From Tildeniella torsiva UHER 1998/13D (lineage in GTDB: Bacteria; Cyanobacteriota; Cyanobacteriia; Phormidesmidales; Phormidesmidaceae): DNA of 64,000 bases. Below the pieces are notes generated by a model, which ran no database searches, was not told the origin of the DNA, and saw only the letters and a list, made by a program, of their open reading frames with translations. Below are positions 1 through 8,226 of the stretch, in pieces. Numbering within the stretch: the stretch's first letter is position 1; each line of letters starts with the position of its first letter. The stretch spans positions 1 through 64,000 of the forward strand of contig JAHHIH010000028.1 of assembly GCA_019358835.1 (NCBI GenBank), in the 5' to 3' direction. The translations under genes and the position numbers were made by a program.

Positions 1-63
1 CGGGTCTTCTAGCGTTTCAAAGTGCGCTAGCAACGTCCCTGACTCAGACCCAGAGGTACTCAT
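1..63 (-). mobile_element. ISAs1-like transposase, N-terminal fragment
   Basis: The minus strand opens at an ATG (61-63) and runs off the window edge. The 21 visible residues include LLAHFETLEDP, which resembles the start of ISAs1-family (H-repeat type) DDE transposases, where an F-x-x-LEDPR segment near the N-terminus is typical. Only the start is visible, so the catalytic residues and the far end cannot be checked. The reading direction is the same as that of the adjacent truncated peptidase, and the peptidase-like sequence stops about 90 bp upstream of this ATG, as expected if an insertion sequence begins there. The family call rests on a short motif and position; the alternative is another protein with a similar start. 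Confidence 0.5.
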
Positions 64-152
64 AGGATGTCCTGCCTCAACATCTATCCTGAAGTATCTC
101 TCATCTACGAGTATGCGTTTGCCCTGATTAGCCCTAGGCGTTCGTCGCACTG
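64..152 (-). mobile_element. Probable left end of the insertion sequence
   Basis: This stretch lies between the transposase ATG and the point where M28 similarity ends. The in-frame continuation of the peptidase here encodes unrelated residues and soon hits a stop at 105-107. The end of the element is placed near 152, where the minus strand reads CAGTGCGACGAACGCC. The exact border and the terminal inverted repeat cannot be fixed because the other end lies outside the window. Confidence 0.4.
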
Positions 153-572
153 ATGTAGATCTCTGGCATAGTGTCCGCTGCCTACAAAGCCCGATTCTTC
201 TAGGTCAAAGGCCGCCAGGCGCAGGGGAGACTTGCCGGGCTGCTCGGCAAAGGCGCGGGCTAGCTCCAGCAGCACCGCGATCCCGGTGGCGTTGTCATCA
301 GCTCCGGGGGAGCCGGGCACCGAGTCGTAGTGAGCCCCAACCAGAATAGGCGGACGATGAGGATCTAGTCCCGGCAGATTCAGAATCCAGTTGGTGTGCG
401 CCTGACCTCGATGCTCAAAGGTGTGAGCCGTGACCTTGCCCCAGCAAGACAATTCTTGCTGGATATATTGCTGCACGAAAAAGTGGTTGGCAGAGGCCAG
501 ATAGGGGCTGCGATCGCCCACCACCTGCTCCAGATGAGCCAACAGTCGAGATGTTAGGGCAGTATCGCGCAA
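105..572 (-). pseudogene. M28 family zinc peptidase, C-terminally truncated
   Basis: The 155 codons encode the first half of an M28 (aminopeptidase Y/glutaminyl cyclase-like) hydrolase. Visible metal and catalytic signatures are the HYDS motif (first zinc His plus Asp), GADDNATG (bridging Asp) and DLEESGF (catalytic and zinc Glu). The later zinc-binding Asp and His, and about half the usual fold, are missing. Similarity stops at GSGHYARDLH; the remaining residues appear to come from the inserted element. The likely start is TTG at 570-572, only 9 bases after the SDR stop codon, so the two genes were probably cotranscribed. Without the second half it should not be an active peptidase. Confidence 0.7.
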
Positions 573-581
573 CAGAATTCC

Positions 582-1361
582 CTAGGCGGGCTTTTGGAAG
601 CCCTTAGTGACATCGGCCAGGTTTTTGCGGGGCAAAAGCCGCGTGCTTAAAGAAATCAGCTTATTCACGGTGCCGTGGACAGCAATGCGCTGGCCCTTTT
701 CCATCGCCTCGTAGCCGTAGGTGGCCACCACTGCTGAGGTAGGCAGATTTTTGCTCTCAAAAAGTTTGACATCATGCACATTGGCCCGGTCTTGAAATTC
801 TGACTGGGTGGGGCCGGGGCAGAGGGTGGTGGCAGTCACCCCAGTGCCCTCTAGTTCAGTGGCGATCGCATCGGTAAACGACAGCACAAAGGCCTTACTG
901 GCGTAGTACACCGCCATATACGGCCCCGGCAAAAACGCCGCCGTAGACGCCACATTGAGAATGCGGCCCTGGCCTTGGGCAATCATCGCAGGCAGATACA
1001 GCCGCGTCAGGTGGGTCAGCGCCACAATATTGAGCTGAAGCATGGCGTTTTGGTTGTCCCAGTCGGCCTCAGCAAACGGGGCTAGCGACCCAAACCCAGC
1101 ATTGTTGACCAGAGCGTAGGGCATAATGCCCTTAAACTGAGTCCAATCGTAGAACTGCTGGCGGGTATTGGCGTCAGTTAGATCGCCCCGGTAGGTGAGC
1201 ACCTGCACGCCGTGAGCCGACTGTAGCTCATCCTTAAGCTCCAGCAAGCGTTCTTCTCGGCGGGCAATCAGCACCAGGTCGTGGCGGTGGGCGGCACACA
1301 CCTTCGCCAGCTCATAGCCAATGCCGCTGGAGGCTCCGGTGATCAGAATCGGCTTGGCCAT
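582..1361 (-). CDS. SDR family NAD(P)-dependent oxidoreductase
   Basis: A 259-aa classical short-chain dehydrogenase of the DltE/YqjQ-like type. The N-terminus has the Rossmann motif TGASSGIG (residues 8-15), followed by the NNAGFG motif near residue 87 and the catalytic Ser...YYASK triad near residues 140-157. These predict NAD(P)H-dependent reduction or oxidation of a carbonyl or alcohol; the substrate cannot be read from sequence. ATG start at 1359-1361. It sits 42 bp downstream of mnmG on the same strand and just upstream of the truncated peptidase, so the three may share a transcript. The C-terminal LLPRKNLADVTKGFQK extension is typical of the subfamily. Confidence 0.9.
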   Translation of the reverse strand: MAKPILITGASSGIGYELAKVCAAHRHDLVLIARREERLLELKDELQSAHGVQVLTYRGDLTDANTRQQFYDWTQFKGIMPYALVNNAGFGSLAPFAEADWDNQNAMLQLNIVALTHLTRLYLPAMIAQGQGRILNVASTAAFLPGPYMAVYYASKAFVLSFTDAIATELEGTGVTATTLCPGPTQSEFQDRANVHDVKLFESKNLPTSAVVATYGYEAMEKGQRIAVHGTVNKLISLSTRLLPRKNLADVTKGFQKPA

Positions 1362-1403
1362 GGTTTGCCCCCAGAGAGTCAGCTAGAGAGAATCGGCTTG
1401 ATT

Positions 1404-3326
1404 CTAACGAATTGCCGCCGGGGTCGCCTGCCCCCGCCGCGACTGAATCTCTAGGTATACCAGCAGGGCGTTGACATCGGCGGGGTTGACGCCGCCAATG
1501 CGGGAGGCCTGGCCAATGGTCAGCGGTTTGACCTGGTTCAGCTTTTCGCGGGCTTCTTTTGAAAGGGTGTCGATCGCCGCATAGTCGAGAGTTTCGGGCA
1601 GCTTGCGGTTGGTGCTTTTGGCCACCTGGTCGATCTGGTTTTGCTGCCGCTGAATGTAGCCCGAATACTTGATGTCGATCTCGGCCCCCTCTTTTTCTTC
1701 GCGAATCAGGGATGGATTGCCAAGGCCGTAGCGCTCTAGGTCGCCGTAGTGCAGGCCTGGACGGCGCAGCAGGTCGGACAGGGTAATTGAGCCTTTTATC
1801 CGCTGGTCGGTATCCGCCGCAATCCGCTGGCCCAGCTCGTCGTGCTCTTTGACCCGAGTTTCTTGCAGGCGCTCTTTTTCGGCGGCAATGTTGTCGTACT
1901 TGCGGGTGAAGATTTCCCAACGGCGATCGTCAATCAGGCCAATTTCGCGGCCCAGGGGGGTCAGGCGCTGGTCGGCATTATCAGACCGCAGCAGCAGCCG
2001 ATATTCTGAGCGCGAGGTCAGCATGCGGTAGGGTTCTCGCAGATCCTTAGTGCACAGATCATCGAGCAGTGTGCCAATGTAGCTCTGCTCGCGGGAGAAC
2101 ACCAGCAGCTCTTGCCCCCGCACCAGTCGCGCCGCGTTGACCCCAGCCACAAAGCCTTGGGCAGCGGCCTCTTCATAGCCAGTGGTGCCATTCACCTGGC
2201 CCGCGCAGAATAGGCCCTCAACCCGCTTGGTCATCATGGTGGGGTAGCACTGGGTGGCGGGCAGGTAGTCGTATTCCACGGCGTAGGCGGGGCGCAGCAT
2301 GGCGCATTGCTCTAGCCCTGGCAGCGTGCGCAGCATGGCCAGCTGAAGTTTCTCGGGCAGCCCAGTCGAAAAGCCCTGCACGTAGATTTCTGGAATGTCG
2401 CGGCCCTCGGGCTCCAGAAAAATCTGGTGGCTCTCTTTGTCGGCAAAGCGCACGATTTTGTCTTCGATGCTAGGGCAGTAGCGAGGGCCTTTGGAATCGA
2501 CCCAGCCACCGTAGATCGGCGACAGGTGCAGGTTTTCTTGAATGAGCCGGTGGGTAGCGGCGGTGGTGCGGGTGAGGTGGCAGGGCATTTGCTCGCGCTC
2601 AACCCAAGCCTCGGGGTCAAAGCTAAACCAGCGGATGTCGTCATCGCCGGGCTGGGGTTCGAGCACATCGAAGTTGATCGAGCGGCGATCGACCCGCGCC
2701 GGAGTGCCGGTTTTGAGTCGCCCCGTTTCAAACCCCAGGCGGTTGAGGGTGTCGGTCAGGCCCGTGGCGGCAAACTCTCCAGCGCGCCCCGCCGCCATCG
2801 ATTTGTCGCCAATCCAGATGGTGCCGCCAAGAAATGTTCCGGTAGTGAGAATGACGGCCTTGCATTTGAAGGCGACACCGAAATAGGTTTCGACTCCCAC
2901 CACCTCGTCGTTGGGGCCGAGCACCAGATCCGTCACCATGCCCTCGCGAATCACCAGGTTCTCCTGGTTTTCGACGATAGTTTTCATCACGGCGGCGTAT
3001 TCGCGCTTGTCGGTCTGCGCCCGTAAGGCCCACACTGCCGGCCCACGAGAATTGTTGAGCACGCGCTTTTGCAGGTAGGTGCGATCGGCCATTTTGCCAA
3101 TTTCGCCCCCCAAAGCATCGACTTCGTGGGTGAGCTGCGATTTGGCGGGGCCGCCCACGGCAGGGTTGCAGGGCTGCCAGGCGATTTTGTCGAGGTTGAG
3201 GGTAATCATCAGGGTGCGACAGCCCAGGCGCGCCGAGGCCAGGGCTGCCTCACAGCCCGAGTGGCCGCCACCTACCACCACCACATCGTATTCGTCTAGA
3301 AAATCAGCGGCACCTGGGGCAATCAT
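1404..3326 (-). CDS. mnmG: tRNA U34 carboxymethylaminomethyl modification enzyme MnmG (GidA)
   Basis: A 640-aa FAD enzyme that, with MnmE, installs the 5-carboxymethylaminomethyl group on the wobble uridine of several tRNAs. The Rossmann dinucleotide-binding motif [14 protein letters not shown] lies near residue 15, with the family signatures [17 protein letters not shown] and YCPSIEDK further on and a helical C-terminal MnmE/tRNA-binding domain ending in [17 protein letters not shown]. Length matches the family. The ATG at 3324-3326 is preferred over a TTG at 3341, because it leaves a short N-terminal extension before the FAD motif. MnmE is not in the window. Housekeeping gene; no sign of decay. 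Confidence 0.97.
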   Translation of the reverse strand: MIAPGAADFLDEYDVVVVGGGHSGCEAALASARLGCRTLMITLNLDKIAWQPCNPAVGGPAKSQLTHEVDALGGEIGKMADRTYLQKRVLNNSRGPAVWALRAQTDKREYAAVMKTIVENQENLVIREGMVTDLVLGPNDEVVGVETYFGVAFKCKAVILTTGTFLGGTIWIGDKSMAAGRAGEFAATGLTDTLNRLGFETGRLKTGTPARVDRRSINFDVLEPQPGDDDIRWFSFDPEAWVEREQMPCHLTRTTAATHRLIQENLHLSPIYGGWVDSKGPRYCPSIEDKIVRFADKESHQIFLEPEGRDIPEIYVQGFSTGLPEKLQLAMLRTLPGLEQCAMLRPAYAVEYDYLPATQCYPTMMTKRVEGLFCAGQVNGTTGYEEAAAQGFVAGVNAARLVRGQELLVFSREQSYIGTLLDDLCTKDLREPYRMLTSRSEYRLLLRSDNADQRLTPLGREIGLIDDRRWEIFTRKYDNIAAEKERLQETRVKEHDELGQRIAADTDQRIKGSITLSDLLRRPGLHYGDLERYGLGNPSLIREEKEGAEIDIKYSGYIQRQQNQIDQVAKSTNRKLPETLDYAAIDTLSKEAREKLNQVKPLTIGQASRIGGVNPADVNALLVYLEIQSRRGQATPAAIR

Positions 3327-3405
3327 GCAGTCTAGACACAACAGTACTTACGGACTTCTAGTTTAGCGGGTTGCCGGTGGGTCTCTGGCCAGTCGGTCTC
3401 TGAAT

Positions 3406-4623
3406 CTATGTCAAGCCCGAGAGAATGCTCTTAATAACAGCGACCAAATCGTCTATTTCTGACTCCAGCGTGAGGTAGTGGGTGCAGGCGCGGACGCAGT
3501 TGGGCGCTAGCAGGGTGCGGAGAAGGACATTCTGGCGCTCTAGCTCATCCACCAGTCGCTTGTGCCAGGTTGGGGACGGTTCGCCATTCTCTAGCACCCA
3601 GAAGGAAACTAGGCCAGAATCCGGCGGGGTCTGCCGCACCAGGCGGATGTAAGGCAGCTCTTGCAGCTGCGACCACAGCCGCTGGCTGAGTTCCACCAGA
3701 CGCTGGTAGCGCTGGGCGGCGGTGCCCCACTCGGCTTGATGGGCGATCGCCGCCCTTAACCCCGCCAGCAGCGGATAGTTTGAGGTGGCTACCTCATAGC
3801 GCTCCCCATTGGGCTTCCAGCCGGTGGGGTTGGCGGCGGCATCGGTGGTAATGCCGCGCCAGCCAATAAACGTGGGAGCAATCTGCGCCATCGCCTCGGG
3901 GCGCACGTAGAGCCCGCCTAAGCCAGCAGGGCCGCACCACCACTTGTGGCCCGTGAAGGCGTAAAAATCGACCCCGATCGCGGGCAGATCCAGCGGCAGA
4001 GCACCGACGGACTGGGCCGCATCCACCAGCACTAGCACTGGGTTAGGGCGATCGCGGCAAACCCCAACAATGCGCTCTAGCGGCAACACCTGGCCGGTAT
4101 TCCACAAAATGTGGCTAACCACCAGCAGCCGGGTGTTGGGTTGCAGATGCTCAGCCACAACGGCGGCGGCATCACCGCCATTTACGGTTTCGAGTAGGGG
4201 ACAAAGGCTATAGGTGACGCCGAAGCGGCGGCAAATTTCTTGCACGGCGGCAATTATGCCGGGGTGCTCGCAGTCTGAGAGCAACATATGATCCCCAGTA
4301 TTCCAAGCGATTCCCCACAGGGGAATGTTGCAGCCAACGCTGACGTTTTCGGTCAGGGTAACGGTGTCGGCGGTAGTGCCGAGTTCGGCAGCGATCGCCG
4401 TGCGGGTTTTGGCCGCCTCGGCCATGATCCACTGGTTCGTCGCCCCTGAAAATGGCCCCATTTCTTGTATACGGTGGTGGGCCTGAAAAATGGCGTCTAG
4501 GGTAGCCTGGGCCATGGGCCCCTGCCCGCCATAATTGAAATACTGATTGCCCCTCAGTGCCGGAAACTGCTGATGATGGAGTACGAGGCGATCGAGCACG
4601 GCGGTAGAAGAGGAATCAATCAC
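3406..4623 (-). CDS. Class V PLP-dependent enzyme, cystine lyase (C-DES)-like
   Basis: A 405-aa fold-type I PLP enzyme of the aminotransferase class V group. The Schiff-base lysine is K227 in YAFTGHKWWCGPAG, with the cofactor-binding LVDAAQSVGALPLDL segment upstream and SDCEHPGII near residue 118. The N-terminal YFNYGGQGPM and MGPFSGATNQ resemble the cyanobacterial L-cysteine/cystine lyase C-DES, which makes persulfide, pyruvate and ammonia from cystine. Cysteine desulfurase or isopenicillin-N-epimerase-like activity remain alternatives, since the family is hard to split by eye. Start is GTG at 4621-4623. It precedes mnmG by 79 bp on the same strand. Confidence 0.82.
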   Translation of the reverse strand: MIDSSSTAVLDRLVLHHQQFPALRGNQYFNYGGQGPMAQATLDAIFQAHHRIQEMGPFSGATNQWIMAEAAKTRTAIAAELGTTADTVTLTENVSVGCNIPLWGIAWNTGDHMLLSDCEHPGIIAAVQEICRRFGVTYSLCPLLETVNGGDAAAVVAEHLQPNTRLLVVSHILWNTGQVLPLERIVGVCRDRPNPVLVLVDAAQSVGALPLDLPAIGVDFYAFTGHKWWCGPAGLGGLYVRPEAMAQIAPTFIGWRGITTDAAANPTGWKPNGERYEVATSNYPLLAGLRAAIAHQAEWGTAAQRYQRLVELSQRLWSQLQELPYIRLVRQTPPDSGLVSFWVLENGEPSPTWHKRLVDELERQNVLLRTLLAPNCVRACTHYLTLESEIDDLVAVIKSILSGLT

Positions 4624-4977
4624 GGTTAGGGAATTTGTCTTAAAGAGAGGAATCTTCTCAACCCTATACCACCCAGCCCTACCCTGGGGCCGCCTCAGCG
4701 CATCTTCGAGGAGCCTAAACTATGCCCACGTTCCCCGGAAGCCGCCCTAGGGTATAACATTTAGAATAAGCAAGCTTGGGACTGATCCCGCTACGGTAGT
4801 CAGCTATGGGATGTGATTGGCAACAACAGTGGGGCGATGATACCCAGCAATGGCTGTCGCAGCACTCTGGCGTGGCCCTGCTCACCACCACCACTCTCAG
4901 CGGTTCTGCTAAAGCTTTGGTGCATCCGCAACAGCAGTCTTTTTCTTTGTTCTTTAGCACTTGCCCTATAACTCGCT
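4624..4977. other. Gene-free divergent intergenic region
   Basis: This region separates the minus-strand PLP enzyme from the plus-strand nuclease and should carry promoters for both. A possible -10 box (TATAAC) lies at 4754-4759 on the plus strand. A 60-codon open frame from 4806 lacks a good ribosome binding site and has no recognisable features. I see no RNA gene or repeat here. Confidence 0.4.
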
Positions 4978-6567
4978 TTGTCTGCTAGCCACCCCCTGCC
5001 ACCGCGTTCAAGTTCAGGGGGTGGCCCGCAAAGCTCCCTGACTTTTCCCGCTGCGACAACGCCTAAACCCCTCATTCGATGGCTCACCGACGATGTGCTG
5101 TTTCACTACCAGCGCTGTAGTCGGCGAGCCTTTTTAGATCTGTACGGCGATCGCAACCAAAAAGACACTCCCTCTGACTATCTGCTCAAGCTGCGCCAAG
5201 ACAGCCTCACCCACCGCGAACGGGTGCTCGAAGATTACTACCCTCTCTACCGGCCCGAGTTTCTGTCGGGCGACTGGGCCGCCGGAGCAAAAGCTACTCT
5301 AGACCTAATGGCTGAAGGGGTTGAGGCCATTCGCCAGGGGGTGCTAGCCGCCCCCTCAGCGGTAGATGGAGTGCAGCTGGTGAGCCAGCCCGACCTGCTG
5401 ATCAAGCGACCCGGCTGGTCGTGCTGGGGCGACTGGGTTTACGTGCCCATAGATATTAAGCTGGGCAAAAAGCCAAAGCTTGACTACCAGGTGGTAGCGG
5501 CCTATCACGCCTACGTGCTCTCGCGGGTACAGGGGGTGTGGCCTGACACCAGCTGCTTGTCCCTGCGCGGCGGGCAAACCTACCATATCGACTTGGCGCA
5601 GCTGGTACCCAAGCTGCAAACAGTGCTCAACGACTGCCTTAGAGAACTGCGCAGTACAGCTACGCCTGAGCTGTTTATTTCCCACAGTCGCTGCGATCTC
5701 TGCCACTGGTTCAACCATTGCTACACCGAGGCCAGAGCAACCCGCCATCTGTCGCTGCTGCCGGGGGTGACCCCCGCCCGCTACGAGTTTCTCAAGCAGC
5801 ACCACCTCACCACCGTTGCCGCCCTGGCCCTGGCCAGCCCTGCCCACCTCGCTCCCCTACCCGGCTTTGGCGAACAGGTGGCCGAAAAGCTGGTTCACCA
5901 AGCCCAGGCCCTAATTGACAACCGCGCCATCCCCCGCAGCGCCCCCCATGCACCCCACGGCTTTCCCCTCTGGCCGGAAGATTTGCCCGAGGGCGAAGTC
6001 GAGCTGTACTTCGATATTGAGGCTGCCCCAGATCAGAACCTGATTTATCTCCACGGGGTGCTGGTGGTCAACCATCGCACGGGCGACACCAACTTCCACG
6101 CCCTGCTGGCCGAAAACCACCACCAGGAGCGCCGCGCCTGGAACGACTTTCTCGATCTGGTGCACGCTTACCCCTACGCACCGATCTACCACTTCTGCCC
6201 CTACGAAGCCCAGACCGTGCGCAAACTGGGGCAGCTCTACGGCACGCCCCACCGCCGTACCGAGGCGCTGCTCGATCGCTTCTTTGATATCCACAAGTGC
6301 ATCACCGACGGGGTCACCCTGCCCATTGAGAGCTACGCCCTCAAGCACATCGCCCGCTGGATGGGCTTTGACTGGCGCGACGAGGGGGCTAACGGCGCCC
6401 AGTCGATCTGTTGGTATAACGCTTGGGCCGAAACTGGCGATCGCACCTACCTAGACGCCATCCTGCGCTACAACGAGGACGACTGCCGCGCCACCTACCA
6501 CATCAAAGACTGGCTGGTAAAATTTGCCGAACCCTACTGGGAGCAGCTCTACCAAACCATCGGCTAG
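4978..6567 (+). CDS. TM0106-family RecB-like putative nuclease with RNase H-like domain
   Basis: A 529-aa protein with a RecB-like N-terminal half and a DEDD exonuclease-like C-terminal half. The N-terminal part has DIKLGKKPKLDYQ, the RecB-type D...K core, and a Cys cluster (CDLCHWFNHC near residue 240) that may bind Fe-S or zinc. A helix-hairpin-helix-like stretch follows near residues 255-310. The C-terminal part starts with ELYFDIEA (first acidic pair) near residue 340 and ends with YNEDDCRATYHI, the last acidic motif of the fold. This predicts DNA or RNA cleavage of unknown role. The start is TTG at 4978; translation could begin slightly downstream. Confidence 0.85.
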   Translation: MSASHPLPPRSSSGGGPQSSLTFPAATTPKPLIRWLTDDVLFHYQRCSRRAFLDLYGDRNQKDTPSDYLLKLRQDSLTHRERVLEDYYPLYRPEFLSGDWAAGAKATLDLMAEGVEAIRQGVLAAPSAVDGVQLVSQPDLLIKRPGWSCWGDWVYVPIDIKLGKKPKLDYQVVAAYHAYVLSRVQGVWPDTSCLSLRGGQTYHIDLAQLVPKLQTVLNDCLRELRSTATPELFISHSRCDLCHWFNHCYTEARATRHLSLLPGVTPARYEFLKQHHLTTVAALALASPAHLAPLPGFGEQVAEKLVHQAQALIDNRAIPRSAPHAPHGFPLWPEDLPEGEVELYFDIEAAPDQNLIYLHGVLVVNHRTGDTNFHALLAENHHQERRAWNDFLDLVHAYPYAPIYHFCPYEAQTVRKLGQLYGTPHRRTEALLDRFFDIHKCITDGVTLPIESYALKHIARWMGFDWRDEGANGAQSICWYNAWAETGDRTYLDAILRYNEDDCRATYHIKDWLVKFAEPYWEQLYQTIG

Positions 6568-6579
6568 ACTCCCTGGATA

Positions 6580-7029
6580 TTAGGACTCGGACGTAACAAC
6601 ACTGTGGCGGCCAAAAATCTGGGCTAGGCCCGGTACGGCGCTTTCCACATCGCCAATTACCGACTGGCGCAGCTTGGTGTAGGACGACCGCACCAGCCCG
6701 TTGTCGGTCTTGGCAATGCGGCGATCGGTCACCCCGAGAATGACATCGGCAGCCCGCACCTGGTTTTGAGTCAGATAGGCCACCGGGTCACCGGCCTGCT
6801 CACCCTCGGCCCACAGGGGGTCTAAGGAGGTCACCACCTCGGGCAACATCCGCTCAACGGCCCCAGGAACATAGCCTGAGTTCATTCCCTTGACGACTCC
6901 GTAGGTGGTTTTTAGAGCCATGCCCCCAAAGCCACCCTTAGAGGCCACCTGGCTATCAATGAGTAGGGCACAGTCAGCTACAACCTGAGCCTTTACAGTC
7001 TTGTCACTTAAAATATCGCTTAAACCCAT
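6580..7029 (-). CDS. DUF6918-like conserved protein
   Basis: A 149-aa soluble protein without transmembrane segments. The start, including KAQVVADCALLIDSQVASK, and the phrase YVPGAVERMLPE resemble the DUF6918 family known from actinobacteria and some cyanobacteria. The function of that family is unknown. ATG start at 7027-7029. It is convergent with the nuclease gene, with 12 bp between the stops. A possible small reading frame lies 15 bp upstream on the same strand. Confidence 0.78.
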   Translation of the reverse strand: MGLSDILSDKTVKAQVVADCALLIDSQVASKGGFGGMALKTTYGVVKGMNSGYVPGAVERMLPEVVTSLDPLWAEGEQAGDPVAYLTQNQVRAADVILGVTDRRIAKTDNGLVRSSYTKLRQSVIGDVESAVPGLAQIFGRHSVVTSES

Positions 7030-7043
7030 AGCAGTTAATCAGC

Positions 7044-7187
7044 TCAATAACTAGGTTCTGTACTGGTCTCAATCTTCTGCTGCCCCACGGCTAGATCAGC
7101 ATTCCCTAGGCGAGGTTTGAGATTGCTTAACACATCGATAAACTTTGTTGGGTCACCCTTGCCGACCACCGGTTCCGCTAACAGCAC
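7044..7187 (-). CDS. Possible small hypothetical protein (47 aa)
   Basis: An open frame starting at GTG (7185-7187) and ending at TGA (7044-7046), bounded upstream by a TAA at 7197-7199. The product begins VLLAEPVVGKGDPTKF and has a balanced, protein-like composition. It lies between the S4-domain gene and the DUF6918-like gene, on the same strand as both. It could be a true small gene or the remnant of a longer one whose 5' part is lost. No ribosome binding site stands out. Confidence 0.35.
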   Translation of the reverse strand: MLLAEPVVGKGDPTKFIDVLSNLKPRLGNADLAVGQQKIETSTEPSY

Positions 7188-7207
7188 TGGCGCAACTTAG
7201 AGAGTCC

Positions 7208-7417
7208 CTATTCTAAAACCGCCAGATCGACGACCCAGACCTGCCCGTTCATAGCGACGCTATCGCCCTTTACCAGCTTGCGTCCCCGCCGAGTTTCGAC
7301 TTCACCGTTGACGCTCACCTCGCCGTCCTGAATGATCAGCTTGGCCTGCCCCCCCGTGGAGACCACCTGCATTTGCTTCAAAAACTGGTCAAGTTTGATG
7401 TAATCCATACTGGCCAT
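7208..7417 (-). CDS. S4-domain RNA-binding protein (YbcJ-like)
   Basis: A 69-aa single-domain S4 protein. The sequence from YIKLDQFLKQ through GGQAKLIIQDGEVSVNGE to RRGRKLVKGD is the alpha-L RNA-binding motif seen in ribosomal protein S4, RluA-type pseudouridine synthases and the small YbcJ/YaaA proteins. It probably binds structured RNA, but no target can be inferred. The upstream ATG at 7439-7441 is possible; the ATG at 7415-7417 is preferred because homologues begin just before YIKL. Divergent from the gene at 7535. Confidence 0.88.
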   Translation of the reverse strand: MASMDYIKLDQFLKQMQVVSTGGQAKLIIQDGEVSVNGEVETRRGRKLVKGDSVAMNGQVWVVDLAVLE

Positions 7418-7534
7418 AGGGCGATCGGGGAAGGTTAACAACAGAGCAATAGAAAGTCTTCAACTCTAGAGGCTAAAACGCCCCTTACACTCAGGAGAGG
7501 GCGTTTATATCACTGCTATCAGCGGAGGGGCACG

Positions 7535-7876
7535 ATGTTGACCAATCACCAACTCCTGCAAGAACTCAGACAAAAACACCAGCAGCTCGAGCAGTTTCGC
7601 CGTGCCGCTAGCCAGGCGCTTCAAGCGCTGCTCGATCAGTACGACTGGGGGGTAGTTACCGGTGCCGGGCACCGAGGCTTACCGCTACTCACCCTGCGAT
7701 TTGACCATCGCATTGCCCTCAATGACCCCTGCTTACTTGCCTTGGCAGAGGAAGCCGAGCAGGTCTGGGGGCCCATAGACTTTGCCCTATTCTCCGGCGA
7801 ATCTCAAGACCCCGTGCGAGTCTTAAGCCGCACGCTGCTCGACCAGCGCTGGCGCTGGCGGCAATCCAGCCACTAG
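7535..7876 (+). CDS. Hypothetical protein, 113 aa
   Basis: I do not recognise the family. The N-terminal 45 residues are Gln/Leu-rich and helical (QELRQKHQQLEQFRRAA) and probably form a coiled coil, followed by a compact segment including GAGHRGLPLLTLRFDHRIAL. There is no signal peptide or membrane segment. A good ribosome binding site (GGAGGGG) precedes the ATG. Codon use matches the neighbours, supporting a real gene. Confidence 0.7.
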   Translation: MLTNHQLLQELRQKHQQLEQFRRAASQALQALLDQYDWGVVTGAGHRGLPLLTLRFDHRIALNDPCLLALAEEAEQVWGPIDFALFSGESQDPVRVLSRTLLDQRWRWRQSSH

Positions 7877-7958
7877 CCCCCATGGCCCGCCGCTATTATG
7901 CGGTAGCAATCTCCAGAGGACGGGATGGGTGAGAAGCCCCCCGCCCCCGGCCTGGCAC

Positions 7959-8165
7959 CTAATAGCTCAACTTCAGCGCATTCACGGGCACCTCGTCCCA
8001 CGACTCAACGGTGCGCATTTGAGCAACCCAGCCAGCAGCGCGCTGCTCTTCGGACAGATTGTCTTCAAACGACTGGTAGCATGCCTGAGCTTGGGCTTCG
8101 TCGCTGCAGGCAATGCACGAGTAAATGATCCCAGACGGATCAATTTGTTCGTTGACCCAAATCAT
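7959..8165 (-). CDS. Conserved small cyanobacterial protein, 68 aa
   Basis: A short soluble protein beginning MIWVNEQIDPSGIIYSCIAC. Similar proteins in other cyanobacteria are sometimes labelled glycogen debranching protein, but the length rules out an enzyme of that type and nothing here supports the label. Two Cys lie in IACSDEAQAQACY. ATG start at 8163-8165. It follows hmpF on the same strand by 60 bp and could be read through from it. Function unknown. Confidence 0.7.
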   Translation of the reverse strand: MIWVNEQIDPSGIIYSCIACSDEAQAQACYQSFEDNLSEEQRAAGWVAQMRTVESWDEVPVNALKLSY

Positions 8166-8226
8166 GCGCGGTTATGCCTCTAGATGTCTATCAGCCGACT
8201 CTAGCACCTGGGGCCTTAGTTTTTGT

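Noticed and set aside
4806-4988. 60-codon plus-strand frame before the nuclease gene
   Set aside because: Low-complexity Ser/Thr/Gln content, no ribosome binding site, and it overlaps the nuclease start.
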